Positions 8,551 through 16,016 of a stretch of DNA of 54,806 nucleotides are shown here, in pieces. This DNA is from an uncultured Eubacterium sp. (GTDB taxonomy: Bacteria; Bacillota; Clostridia; Peptostreptococcales; Anaerovoracaceae). The notes below the pieces were generated by a model. The model was given only the letters and a program-made list of their open reading frames with translations. It ran no database searches and was not told the DNA's origin. The number at the start of each line of letters is the position of its first letter. Position 1 is the first letter of the stretch. The position numbers and the translations under genes are program-made. The DNA lies in NCBI GenBank assembly GCA_905193765.1, contig CAJJPZ010000002.1, positions 1-54,806 on the forward strand, written 5' to 3'.

Positions 8551-8757
8551 TTATTTTCTGATAAATACCGAAACGATGATCAGGATCACGCCCGGCAGCA
8601 GGAATTCAGCTGCCCGCACCAGTACGATAGTAGAAAATGGAGCTGATCCCATTCTCCAGTTCGAAAAGAAATATGAATATAGGAGAGATATACCGCATAG
8701 GATGATCAGTGCACCTCCCAGGATAAGGAGGATTTTTCTGATAGTAAGTTTGCTCAT
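8551..8757 (-). CDS. Small two-helix membrane protein
   Basis: A 68-residue protein with two hydrophobic helices (about 8-30 and 46-64) joined by a loop containing FFSNWRMGSAPFS. GGAGG lies 8 bases before the ATG at 8757, which I prefer over the TTG six bases upstream. The stop TAA is followed in the same frame by the phospholipase-like coding sequence. The strong promoter at 8892-8920 lies about 130 bases upstream. Its composition is like the ABC genes, not like the AT-rich frame behind it. No family recognised. Confidence 0.65.
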   Translation of the reverse strand: MSKLTIRKILLILGGALIILCGISLLYSYFFSNWRMGSAPFSTIVLVRAAEFLLPGVILIIVSVFIRK

Positions 8758-8780
8758 TTTCAAGGCCTCCGTTTTTATAA

Positions 8781-8876
8781 TTAGTAATTAGGATCAACTG
8801 CTTTTTTGGCAGCTGTAGATAAACTTTCTTTAGAGGATTTAGTATGACGATAAACATACTTAAAATTGTCAGACTG
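8781..8876 (-). pseudogene. C-terminal fragment of an unknown protein
   Basis: A 31-codon open stretch between two stops reads like the end of a soluble protein (contains NFKYVYRHTKSSKESLS and ends AVDPNY). It has no start codon and begins almost at the predicted transcription start of the 8892-8920 promoter. I read it as the tail of a gene whose body was deleted. The parent family is not recognised. Confidence 0.35.
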
Positions 8877-8891
8877 TTATCTTGTGACCTA

Positions 8892-8920
8892 ATTATAAAA
8901 TTTTAAATAGTATTTGTCAA
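8892..8920 (-). promoter_or_regulatory. Consensus sigma-A promoter for the ABC locus
   Basis: Read on the minus strand: TTGACA (8920-8915), a 17-base spacer, TATAAT (8897-8892). Both hexamers are exact consensus with ideal spacing. It would drive the minus-strand series starting with the 68-residue membrane protein. Confidence 0.8.
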
Positions 8921-8953
8921 GAAACATTTAGAATACAAAGATATTGTAATTAT

Positions 8954-8971
8954 ATTATAATACGTTATAAT
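8954..8971. promoter_or_regulatory. Putative PadR operator
   Basis: ATTATAA, four bases TACG, then TTATAAT make a perfect inverted repeat 21 bases before the padR start codon. The right arm contains a TATAAT that could be the -10 element of the padR promoter (TTGTAA at 8944-8949, 16-base spacer). PadR proteins usually bind such AT-rich palindromes over their own promoter, so autoregulation is likely. Confidence 0.6.
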
Positions 8972-8991
8972 ACCAGTGAAAGGAAAGTCTG

Positions 8992-9366
8992 ATGAGTGCG
9001 CGAATCAATTTCAAGAAAGGGTCTATGGAGATGCTGCTGCTTCATGTGCTGCATTCCGGAGGAGACTGTTACGGGTATCAGTTGTCGCAGCTGATAAAGG
9101 AGATATCCGGCGGGGAGCTGAATTTCCCAGTGGGGTCGCTTTATCCTGCACTGTACAAACTGATCGACAACAAGTATATAACCGATTATAAAAAACAGGC
9201 CGGGAAACGTCTGGTGCGTGTTTATTATCATATCGAACCAAGCGGCGAGGAACGACTTGAGGTTCTCAAGGCGGAGTATTATGCTACGCACAGAAGCGTT
9301 CAGCTCGTTCTGGAACATGACTTCAGTGAAAATGTCAATGAAGGGGATGAAGAAGAAAGTGAATAA
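8992..9366 (+). CDS. PadR family transcriptional regulator
   Basis: A 124-residue winged-helix regulator. Residues about 8-85 carry the PadR fold: helix MEMLLLHVLHSG, the YGYQLSQLIKEIS helix, the recognition segment VGSLYPALYKLIDNKYI, and the wing with RVYYHIEPSGEERL. The remainder is a short acidic C-terminal helix for dimerisation. An AAAGGAAAG site precedes the ATG. It is transcribed divergently from the ABC locus, with the palindrome 8954-8971 in the shared region. PadR proteins commonly repress ABC exporters and respond to drugs, phenolics or envelope stress. It probably controls both directions here; the ligand is unknown. Confidence 0.92.
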   Translation: MSARINFKKGSMEMLLLHVLHSGGDCYGYQLSQLIKEISGGELNFPVGSLYPALYKLIDNKYITDYKKQAGKRLVRVYYHIEPSGEERLEVLKAEYYATHRSVQLVLEHDFSENVNEGDEEESE

Positions 9367-9736
9367 GGAGATAAAGCGGTATCTTAAAGAGATAAAGAAC
9401 CTGCTGCCTGTTTATGGCAGGAAAGAAAAAGCATTTGTGATGATGATAAAGACGTCTATTCTTGAAACTTATGGAACAGAAAGCACTGTTGGTTATGATA
9501 TGATCTGCAGCGAGTTCGGCAGTCCGAAGGAAATCGTTATAAGCTACTTTGCAGAGGTCGATGATGACGAGCTGTATAAGCGGGTACGTTTTTCAAAGAC
9601 CATAAGAACAGCAGCGATATGTATCGTGGCGATAGTGGTTGCTGTGGCAGTGTTTAAATCAACATTGCTGTATATAAATCATTTAAAAAGCGTGGATGCC
9701 ATCATCACGCAGGAAGTTACAGTTATAGAACAGTGA
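9347..9736 (+). CDS. PadR-partner single-helix membrane protein (DUF1700/HAAS-like)
   Basis: A 129-residue protein. The N-terminal 75 residues are a helical domain starting MKKKVNKEIKRYLKEIKNLL with ILETYG and ICSEFGSPKEIVISYF, the pattern seen in small anti-sigma-like or PadR-coupled proteins of the DUF1700/HAAS type. A single membrane helix (about 87-107, TAAICIVAIVVAVAVF) and a short extracytoplasmic tail follow. The ATG at 9347 lies inside padR, overlapping by 20 bases, and the frame continues from the end of padR. Such pairs usually form a membrane-linked regulatory switch. Family assignment is by resemblance and is moderate. Confidence 0.7.
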   Translation: MKKKVNKEIKRYLKEIKNLLPVYGRKEKAFVMMIKTSILETYGTESTVGYDMICSEFGSPKEIVISYFAEVDDDELYKRVRFSKTIRTAAICIVAIVVAVAVFKSTLLYINHLKSVDAIITQEVTVIEQ

Positions 9737-9755
9737 GTAATACAGGAGAGTTTGT

Positions 9756-10217
9756 ATGAAAAAAATAATAGTCTTTATATTTTTGATGATTTTCGCAGTG
9801 TCACTGCAGCCTGTGTATGCAGATGAAACTGTGTCAGAGATAGAATATCTTGATGACGGATGTTATTATGAGACAGTAATAGAATCAGAAGATCCGGGTG
9901 ACGGAGCACAGCTGCAGGCTACGACTAAAACAGGATCCAAGACAGTATATTTCAAGAATTCAAAAGGGGAAGTACAATGGTATGTGAAAGTGAAAGGTAC
10001 TTTTTCATATGGTAGCGGTTCAGCCAAATGCACGGCAGCTTCGGCAACAGCAGTATCAAAAGTTGCGGCATGGATGATATCGGATAAATCATCCAGCAGA
10101 AGCGGAAATGCGGCAAAAGCAAAAGCAACAGCCAAACGATATGAAAACGGATCGCTGGTTCAAACAAAAAACAAATCAGTAACGCTCAAGTGCAGTTCGT
10201 CAGGAAATTTATCATAG
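9756..10217 (+). CDS. Small secreted protein
   Basis: A 153-residue protein with a clear signal peptide (MKKIIVFIFLMIFAVSLQ, cleavage expected after VYA near residue 23). The mature part is about 130 residues, starting acidic, then Thr/Ser/Lys/Ala-rich beta-like sequence with WYVKVKGTFSYGSGSAKC and, near the end, SVTLKCSSSGNLS. Three cysteines are present in the mature region. An AGGAGAG site precedes the ATG. It follows padR and its partner by 19 bases, so it is probably controlled by PadR. I have the impression that similar small proteins are common in Clostridia, but I cannot name the family. It could be the substrate of the ABC locus or a surface protein; neither is shown. Confidence 0.75.
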   Translation: MKKIIVFIFLMIFAVSLQPVYADETVSEIEYLDDGCYYETVIESEDPGDGAQLQATTKTGSKTVYFKNSKGEVQWYVKVKGTFSYGSGSAKCTAASATAVSKVAAWMISDKSSSRSGNAAKAKATAKRYENGSLVQTKNKSVTLKCSSSGNLS

Positions 10218-10234
10218 ACATTACAGTCATATAT

Positions 10235-10343
10235 ACGGTGGTGAGATCATGAGCTTTTTGTACGATATGCTGACAAAAGAAGAGATGGAAGATATCAGAG
10301 AACACGATGGGTATGTCCGAGGCCATGCTGATGGTGTTCAGGA
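10235..10343 (+). repeat. Direct repeat of an Rpn gene end, copy 1
   Basis: A 109-base segment repeated at 10773-10881 with about six or seven mismatches. This copy starts within a short frame (10249-10365, start MSFLYDMLTKEEME) that corresponds to the C-terminal part of the nuclease family and ends prematurely where it joins the middle of the next copy. Confidence 0.85.
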
Positions 10344-11065
10344 TAGAGATGCAGTCCACGGTTAATCCGAACATGCCGCTGCGGTTCCTGGTGTACATAG
10401 CGAAAGAGTTCGAGAAACTATTTTTCAGCCAGCAGATATACAGCTCGACACTGGTAAAGATACCTACGCCTGAGATCTATGTCTTCTACGATGGTGCAAA
10501 GGATATACCACTTGAATCGGAACTGAAACTTTCTGATGCATTTATCGCAAAATGTGATAAACTATACTTAGAATTAAACGTCAGGGTCATCAACGTCAAT
10601 TACGAGAAAGGCGCTGAGCTGCTGGAAAAATGCAGGTTGCTCTCCGACTACAGCCAGCTGGTACACATCGCCAAGATGAACTACCAGCGAACGCACGACC
10701 TTGACACTGCAGTATCCGAGGCAGTCACTGAGTGCATGGAAAAGGACATACTCAGGAGCTTCCTCAAAGAAAACGGTGGTGAGATCATGAGCTTTTTGTA
10801 TGATATGCTGACAAAGGAAGAGATGGAAGAGATCAGAGAACACGATGGATATGTCAGAGGGCATGCTGATGGTGTTCAGGAAGGCAAAAAACTCGGCATC
10901 AAAGAGGGTCTTGCCCGTGGCACGACTGAAGGGGCTCAAGCTAAACAGCGTGACATCGCCGCAAACATGCTTACCATGGGTATGGATATACCCGTCATCG
11001 CCAAGGCTACCGGCTTATCTGAACAGGATATATCTAAACTGAAGCAGACGGATACATTGAAGTGA
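10343..11065 (+). pseudogene. Rpn/PD-(D/E)XK transposase-like nuclease, N-terminus missing
   Basis: The visible protein begins at IEMQSTVNPNMPLRFL, the E-x-Q part of the PD-(D/E)XK core, and continues as LVKIPTPEIYVFYDGAK, ELKLSDAF, and the C-terminal tail with VRGHADGVQEGKKLGIKEG and a helix-turn-helix-like end (MDIPVIAKATGLSEQDISKL). This is the layout of the Rpn family (recombination-promoting nuclease, putative transposase), but the first 60 to 80 residues with the catalytic Asp are absent. In their place is the 109-base duplicate of the gene's own C-terminal region in another frame. It is best explained by a deletion between two tandem copies. Not expected to be active. Confidence 0.75.
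10773..10881 (+). repeat. Direct repeat of an Rpn gene end, copy 2
   Basis: Second copy of the 109-base segment at 10235-10343, here in its natural place near the 3' end of the Rpn-type coding sequence. The constant offset is 538 bases. Confidence 0.85.
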
Positions 11066-11175
11066 CATGTTACCCGAATTGCGGGGTGACCCGAAAGCTG
11101 GGGTCGTCTGAACCTGACAAGTGATATCTTCCAGCGGCATAGACGAATGACACAGATATACGCACATACAGTAAA

Positions 11176-11211
11176 CCCTCCGGAAATGATTAGATCCCGG
11201 AGGGCGTTTTT
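11176..11211. terminator. Intrinsic terminator between the Rpn remnant and the transporter
   Basis: Arms CCCTCCGG (11176-11183) and CCGGAGGG (11197-11204) with a 13-base loop, followed by CGTTTTTG on the plus strand. It ends plus-strand transcription from the Rpn remnant and may also slow the converging transporter transcript. Confidence 0.8.
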
Positions 11212-11230
11212 GTTGTTTATACAGAACCGA

Positions 11231-12565
11231 TCAGTTCCAGTTGAATGTCGCTATGCCGTATATATAGATGACTGCGATGATGATGGGAACGGCGTATTTG
11301 AACAGCGGTTTCTGCCATTCCTGTACTTTCAGGCCCTTGCCTGCATTGGCTTCCCTGATGAAGCCGTCCCAGCCCCATCCGACCCTGTGACAGCAGAAGA
11401 GGGCGAGGACCAGGGATCCCAGCGGCAGGATGTTAGTGGAAACGATGAAGTCCCAGAAGTCCAGCCAGGTCGTTCCATCAGAAAACGGCTGGAAGTGCAG
11501 CAGACTGAACCCGAGAGCTGTTGTCAGGGCCAGGGCAGATACGCCTATGCCACAAACCAGACTCCCCTTTGGACGAGACCAGCCAGTCAGCTCGCGGATC
11601 ATTGCAAGTATGTTTTCACATACGCCCAGGACGGTTGACATCGCAGCGAAGACCATGAAAAGGAAGAACAGCGAACCCCATAATCTTCCTGCGGACATAT
11701 TGTTGAATACAGCGGCCATTGTGTCAAACAGAAGGCTCGGACCTGCTGTGACTTCAAGATCGTATGTGAAACATGCCGGAAAGATGATGATACCTGCAAG
11801 CACAGCCACAAGGGTATCCAGTGTTATGACATTTACAGCTTCACCCATGAGAGATCGTTCTTTGCCTATATAGCTTCCGAAGATAGCCATACCTCCCATG
11901 CCGGTGGAAAGGGTGAAGAATGCCTGATTCATAGCACCGACTACAACAGAACCGTTTATTTTAGAAAAATCCGGCTTCAGATAGAACAGCATGCCGTCAC
12001 CGGCACCTTTCAGCAGAAGACTGTGTACTGCAAGCACGACCATAAGCACCAGCAGCGCAGACATCATTATCTTCGTTATACGTTCCAGACCGCCCTGCAG
12101 CTCGAATGACAGGATCACAAATGCGGCTACGACAGTTATCAGGAGAAAGGTGACATTGACCGTCGGATCAGATATCATGGTGCCGAATCCCAGAGACTGG
12201 CTCTGCCCGGAGAAAAATTTACAGAAATAGTATATGAGCCACCCGCAGACGACCGTATAGAAAGCCATCAGCGCTATATTGCCTGCGAGGCAGAACCATC
12301 CGAAGATGCCCCACTTCTGTCCGGGCTTTTCGAGTTTGCGGTACATGTAGAGCGGACTGGCCTGTGCTGCACGTCCGATGGAAAATTCCATTGTCAGTGC
12401 AGGTATGCCGAGTACGATAAGACACAGAATGTAGACCAGCATAAAACTGCCGCCTCCATTCTGCCCGCACATCCACGGAAATTTCCAGACGTTGCCGCAG
12501 CCTATGGCACAGCCGGCCGATAACATAATGAAGCCCATACGGCTTCCAAGCTGTTCACGTTTCAT
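11231..12565 (-). CDS. Sodium-dependent transporter, NSS/SNF family
   Basis: A 444-residue membrane protein with about 11 helices. The N-terminus shows the family signature: MGFIMLSAGCAIGCGNVWKF then NGGGSF, which form the unwound helix 1 and the sodium and substrate site. The conserved PALTMEFSIGR follows, and WLIYYFCKFF marks helix 3. Prokaryotic relatives include LeuT and MhsT and couple sodium entry to amino-acid uptake. A strong AAGGAGG site lies upstream of the ATG. It stands alone, with a terminator at its 3' side and deletion remnants on both flanks. Substrate probably a neutral or aromatic amino acid, but this cannot be read from the sequence. Confidence 0.93.
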   Translation of the reverse strand: MKREQLGSRMGFIMLSAGCAIGCGNVWKFPWMCGQNGGGSFMLVYILCLIVLGIPALTMEFSIGRAAQASPLYMYRKLEKPGQKWGIFGWFCLAGNIALMAFYTVVCGWLIYYFCKFFSGQSQSLGFGTMISDPTVNVTFLLITVVAAFVILSFELQGGLERITKIMMSALLVLMVVLAVHSLLLKGAGDGMLFYLKPDFSKINGSVVVGAMNQAFFTLSTGMGGMAIFGSYIGKERSLMGEAVNVITLDTLVAVLAGIIIFPACFTYDLEVTAGPSLLFDTMAAVFNNMSAGRLWGSLFFLFMVFAAMSTVLGVCENILAMIRELTGWSRPKGSLVCGIGVSALALTTALGFSLLHFQPFSDGTTWLDFWDFIVSTNILPLGSLVLALFCCHRVGWGWDGFIREANAGKGLKVQEWQKPLFKYAVPIIIAVIYIYGIATFNWN

Positions 12566-12685
12566 TTTATATAATCCTCCTTCAGAATATTCCTGACATC
12601 AGGAAATATTCCCCAAACAAATACATATGATATCAGAATAATAGAAAACCTGAGATTTGTAAAGGGGAAGAGCATATTTGTCATA

Positions 12686-12998
12686 TCAGAATCTGACTGT
12701 GAAGGTCGTAAGACCGTCTGCCGATGCAGCGGTTATAGTCCCTCTGTGAGCACGGACGATATTCCTGGCTATGGCCAGCCCCAGTCCGAATCTGCCTTCA
12801 CAGTTCATGCAGTATCTCGAATCCGCCGGTCCCGGGAAGCATAACATCCAGGATTATCAGATCGTAGACTCCTGAGAGCGCACTGTACAGACCGTCGTCG
12901 CCGTTACGGCATATATCCGTTGTGAAATTTTCCTGTCTGAGTCTGGCTGCAATGATGTCTGCCAGGCTCGCTTCGTCTTCTATTATAAGTATCTTCAT
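12686..12998 (-). pseudogene. Response regulator fused to a histidine-kinase tail by deletion
   Basis: Reading 5' to 3' on the minus strand, a normal OmpR-type receiver start (MKILIIEDEASLAD, phospho-acceptor in LIILDVMLPG) runs for 66 residues and stops after EILHEL at 12798. Overlapping that stop in another frame is the end of a sensor kinase: GRFGLGLAIARNIVRAH (the G2 box of the ATPase domain) and a normal C-terminus ending TVRF at 12686. The rest of the receiver, the DNA-binding domain and most of the kinase are missing. One deletion of roughly 1.5 kb with frameshift would explain this. The start keeps its promoter region; product non-functional. Confidence 0.8.
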
Positions 12999-13126
12999 AT
13001 TATCACCTGTCCTATTTTAACACAGTATCCGGCGTATAAATAAAAAATTCTTAAGTTTAATTTTCGTTTAATAAAAGGGATATATCATAATAGCGAAGTT
13101 AAGGATAATATACAGGGAGGCAGGAT

Positions 13127-13658
13127 ATGACAGAAATAAGATCAGGGAAACGATTGATGAAGAACATCATTGCCATTGCAGTGATAGTCGTTATGTGCGG
13201 TGCATCGTTCTTCACAATGAAATATGCAGCAGATAATGTGAGTGCGTCGGCAGGCGGAGAGATGCAGCAGGAGATGCAGGGAGGACAGATGCCGAGGCAG
13301 TCTGACAGCGGTGACAGCGGCAGTGATGTACCTGGTAATGACACGTTTCAGCAGACGCAGCATCAGAGAAGTGTTCAGGAACCGTGACAAACTGATCATC
13401 TTCATACTGGCAACAGTACTGATAACGTCAGGCCTTACCTTTGCAGAAGGCATAATGACCGAAAAATGCTTACTGGGATCGGTAGGCGGCGGATGCGGCG
13501 AGCAGGAAGTCATAACCGAAGCCCGGCGTGTCCTTGTCACGGGCGAGTCCGACGTCATAGATCTGGACATGACCAACGAGGTGGCGGAGAACAACGGAAT
13601 GGTCTGCGGCGGTACCATGAAAGTACTGATAAATGTGATAGAAGATCAGGGTCAGTGA
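13127..13658 (+). pseudogene. Membrane protein N-terminus fused to an XdhC/YqeB-like tail
   Basis: A good start (GGGAGGCAGGAT before ATG at 13127) opens a protein with a basic N-terminus, one membrane helix (about 12-32) and a Met/Gln/Gly/Ser-rich linker, but this frame stops at 13387. A second frame across 13300-13470 gives another membrane segment (DKLIIFILATVLITSGLTFA). From about 13469 the same frame reads GSVGGGCGEQEV and then TNEVAENNGMVCGG, the signature of XdhC/CoxI or YqeB-type molybdenum hydroxylase maturation proteins, ending at 13658. Two unrelated genes are therefore joined with an internal frameshift. A former surface protein beside the lost two-component system is likely. Confidence 0.7.
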
Positions 13659-13890
13659 GTTGCAAAATAGTCTGAATACATTGAAATGACTGGGAAGAGG
13701 AGTAATTAAAGAGAAAAAACGGCAAGTGAAATTTTTAACATTTTAACAGCAAATTGGTACAAAAATAAATAGAAACAAGACAACACTATCACGATTTTTT
13801 TCAGCAAATCGACACATTAAGGGAGTAATATTTGACGATGAAAAAAATATTCAACATAATGTGCAGCTTTTTCGAGAGAGGAAGCAGGGG

Positions 13891-13947
13891 CTGTCTGCAA
13901 TCGCCGGCAGATAGGCTTTTGAGTTGCGCATATGTTGCAGGAGGTGT
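13891..13947 (+). other. Possible structured leader of the permease gene
   Basis: In the 297-base gap before the permease, arms CTGTCTGC (13891-13898) and GCAGATAG (13907-13914) form an 8-bp hairpin (one G-U pair), followed by the strong AGGAGGTG at 13939-13946. A hairpin this close to the ribosome site could regulate translation, for instance by ion or metabolite. I cannot match it to a known riboswitch class. Upstream of it (13659-13890) I see only AT-rich sequence. Confidence 0.3.
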
Positions 13948-13955
13948 ATGTGATA

Positions 13956-15221
13956 ATGATGGAACAGATCATCGCAGGAGGCGTATTCCTGCTTGTAATG
14001 GTACTGATCGTTACAGAGAAAGTCCACAGGACGGCTGCTGCTGTACTGGGCATGGCGGTGCTGCTTTTCACCAAGGTGATAAGTCTTGACAAGGCCATAG
14101 AGCATATCGACTTCAATACTCTCGGTGTGCTGCTGGGGATGATGATATTCGTAGGCGTCGTCAGGAAGTCCGGACTCTTTGAATACGTTGCGATCAAGGC
14201 TGCCAAGCTGGCAAAGGGAGATCCGTGGAGGATAATGATGGCCTTCATCGTCATAACGGCATTTTTCTCGGCCATGCTGGACAACGTGACTACGGTACTG
14301 CTGATAGCGCCGATGACACTGACGATAACCAACATACTGAATGTGGATCCGGTGCCGTACCTGATAACCCAGGCACTGGCGTCAAACATAGGTGGTACGG
14401 GAACACTTATCGGAGATCCGCCTAATATAATGATCGGAAGTGCTACAGGATTCGATTTCATGGAATTCCTTGTGAATGACGGTGTACCGGCGCTGATCAT
14501 ACTGGTGGCAGTGATAGTGCTGATGAAGTTCATATACGGCAGGAAACTGCATGTGGACGATACCGCGAAGCGGCACATCATGAGACTTGAAGAGAAAAAG
14601 GCGATAAAGGATGCAGGACTCATGAAAAAGAGCCTTGTCATGATAGTGCTGGTGGCAGCAGGGTTCGTGCTGCATGGACAGATAGGTATAGAATCAAGCG
14701 TCATAGCATTGTCGGCTGCTGCTGTGATGTTCGTGATAGGCAGGCAGGATGTCGAGGATATAGTATATGACGTGGAATGGCCGACGATAATCTTTTTCAT
14801 GGGGCTGTTCGTCATAGTAGGAGCCATGGTTGAGACAGGCATAATAGAAAAGCTGGCAGACCTGATGCTCAGTTCGACGGAGGGGCACCCGGTAGTGACC
14901 ATGCTGGTGCTGCTTTGGGCATCGGCACTGATATCCTCAGTGCTGGACAACATACCGTTCGTTGCAACGCTCATACCGATGGTGGCACTGATGGAACAGG
15001 GAGGAATGGACGTGTTCCCTCTCTGGTGGGCCATATCGCTGGGAGCATGCCTGGGAGGAAACGGTACCCTGATCGGTGCGTCAGCCAATGTGGTGGTAGC
15101 CAGCATCAGCGGCAAGAACGGCCACCCTATATCCTTCGCACAGTTTACTAAAGTCGGTTTTCCTGTTATGATATTCACGATGCTGATAGCTACTGCATAT
15201 ATGCTGATAAAATTCGCATAG
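13956..15221 (+). CDS. ArsB/NhaD/SLC13-type ion permease
   Basis: A 421-residue permease with about 11 helices. The two halves carry the duplicated hairpin motifs of the ion-transporter superfamily: MLDNVTTVLLIAPMTL and NIGGTGTLIGDPPNIMIG in the first, and SSVLDNIPFVATLIPM and GGNGTLIGASANVVVA in the second. The Thr-Leu-Ile-Gly motifs line the transport site in CitT/NhaD/ArsB relatives. The ATG at 13956 is 9 bases after AGGAGGTG, better placed than the ATG at 13932. The substrate could be sodium/proton, arsenite or a dicarboxylate; the P-protein/NhaD subgroup looks closest. The next gene follows after a hairpin. Confidence 0.9.
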   Translation: MMEQIIAGGVFLLVMVLIVTEKVHRTAAAVLGMAVLLFTKVISLDKAIEHIDFNTLGVLLGMMIFVGVVRKSGLFEYVAIKAAKLAKGDPWRIMMAFIVITAFFSAMLDNVTTVLLIAPMTLTITNILNVDPVPYLITQALASNIGGTGTLIGDPPNIMIGSATGFDFMEFLVNDGVPALIILVAVIVLMKFIYGRKLHVDDTAKRHIMRLEEKKAIKDAGLMKKSLVMIVLVAAGFVLHGQIGIESSVIALSAAAVMFVIGRQDVEDIVYDVEWPTIIFFMGLFVIVGAMVETGIIEKLADLMLSSTEGHPVVTMLVLLWASALISSVLDNIPFVATLIPMVALMEQGGMDVFPLWWAISLGACLGGNGTLIGASANVVVASISGKNGHPISFAQFTKVGFPVMIFTMLIATAYMLIKFA

Positions 15222-15250
15222 CAGGATCATGACGGAAGAACTTATGCAAA

Positions 15251-15266
15251 GCCGCCAGACGGCGGC
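15251..15266 (+). other. Intercistronic GC hairpin
   Basis: GCCGCC, loop AGAC, GGCGGC: a compact 6-bp all-GC stem between the permease and the next gene, not followed by T residues. Likely an mRNA-stabilising or processing hairpin rather than a terminator. Confidence 0.5.
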
Positions 15267-15284
15267 ACATGAAAGGAACGTGAA

Positions 15285-15749
15285 ATGGTAAGGTCGGATT
15301 TTTACAATAATATAATAACTGATGAAACTATAGATATGATGCTGAGACAGATAGATGCTGAATCAATAATAAGCAAAACAGGGCAGATCGGCAGAGTCAG
15401 ATTCAGCCTTTCGAAAGAAGACCCTGATCTGTACGCTGAATACATGTACGAGATAACAGAGGATGGAGAACTGAACATGCAGCGTATAGAGCCGATCTCC
15501 AGGAACTTCGGCAGACTGCACGATATTTCAGATATGGTCAAGGAGATCACATACGATCTCAGGAACTACAAGCATGCTATAGATGGGGGACTCTTCGAGA
15601 AATACGTGGATATAGCAGGCAGGATGAGGATAATAAGACGTGAATTCGAGGACCTCTTCCTGATGTGCGACCCCAATGAGGAATCTCTGGAAGAGGTCAG
15701 GAAACAGGTGGACGGACTACTGCAGTCACTGAAAGAGACATTCAGGTAA
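15285..15749 (+). CDS. Conserved-looking soluble protein of unknown function
   Basis: A 154-residue, mainly helical, acidic protein without signal peptide or membrane helix. Notable segments are ETIDMMLRQIDAESII near the start, a central beta-like part (FSLSKEDPDLYAEYMYEI) and a C-terminal helix with coiled-coil character (EEVRKQVDGLLQSLKETF). GAAAGGAAC precedes the ATG. It lies 63 bases after the permease gene in the same direction and ends before a terminator at 15780-15808, so the two form one unit. I do not recognise the family; a cytoplasmic partner or regulator of the permease is possible but unsupported. Confidence 0.65.
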   Translation: MVRSDFYNNIITDETIDMMLRQIDAESIISKTGQIGRVRFSLSKEDPDLYAEYMYEITEDGELNMQRIEPISRNFGRLHDISDMVKEITYDLRNYKHAIDGGLFEKYVDIAGRMRIIRREFEDLFLMCDPNEESLEEVRKQVDGLLQSLKETFR

Positions 15750-15779
15750 AATACAAAGTTGGATATAACGAAAGTACAG

Positions 15780-15808
15780 AATGGCAGGTGAAGAACACCT
15801 GCCATTTT
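15780..15808 (+). terminator. Intrinsic terminator
   Basis: Arms AATGGCAGGTG (15780-15790) and CACCTGCCATT (15796-15806) with loop AAGAA, followed by TT. An 11-bp perfect stem ends the permease/15285 unit. Confidence 0.85.
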
Positions 15809-16016
15809 CGCTGTCGGGACCAATGAGGTCTGCCCGATTTCAGACGGACCAGAAATACGTTTTTCACGATTTTGGCGAGAAAAAGTGATGCTGTTTCGGG
15901 AAATTGCCTTGTAGCAGCGTCGTTGGAATTTATTGAAAACAAGGTAGCAAGATTGTGTGTGTAAATTGTGATATAATAACAAATAAGTTATAAAACATGT
16001 GCAGAAAGGAATAAAA

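Noticed and set aside
9756..10217. Lactococcin 972 type bacteriocin
   Set aside because: The locus context suggests it, but the secreted protein lacks the Gly/Trp/Tyr pattern of that family; left as unknown.
13659..13955. A sodium or lithium riboswitch before the permease
   Set aside because: Tempting from the gene, but I could not match a consensus beyond one hairpin, so it is listed only as a weak structured leader.
13817..15178. A 453-codon open frame on the minus strand
   Set aside because: Antisense to the ArsB/NhaD-type permease; Ser/Thr/Ile/Met-rich low-complexity translation typical of a mirrored membrane gene.
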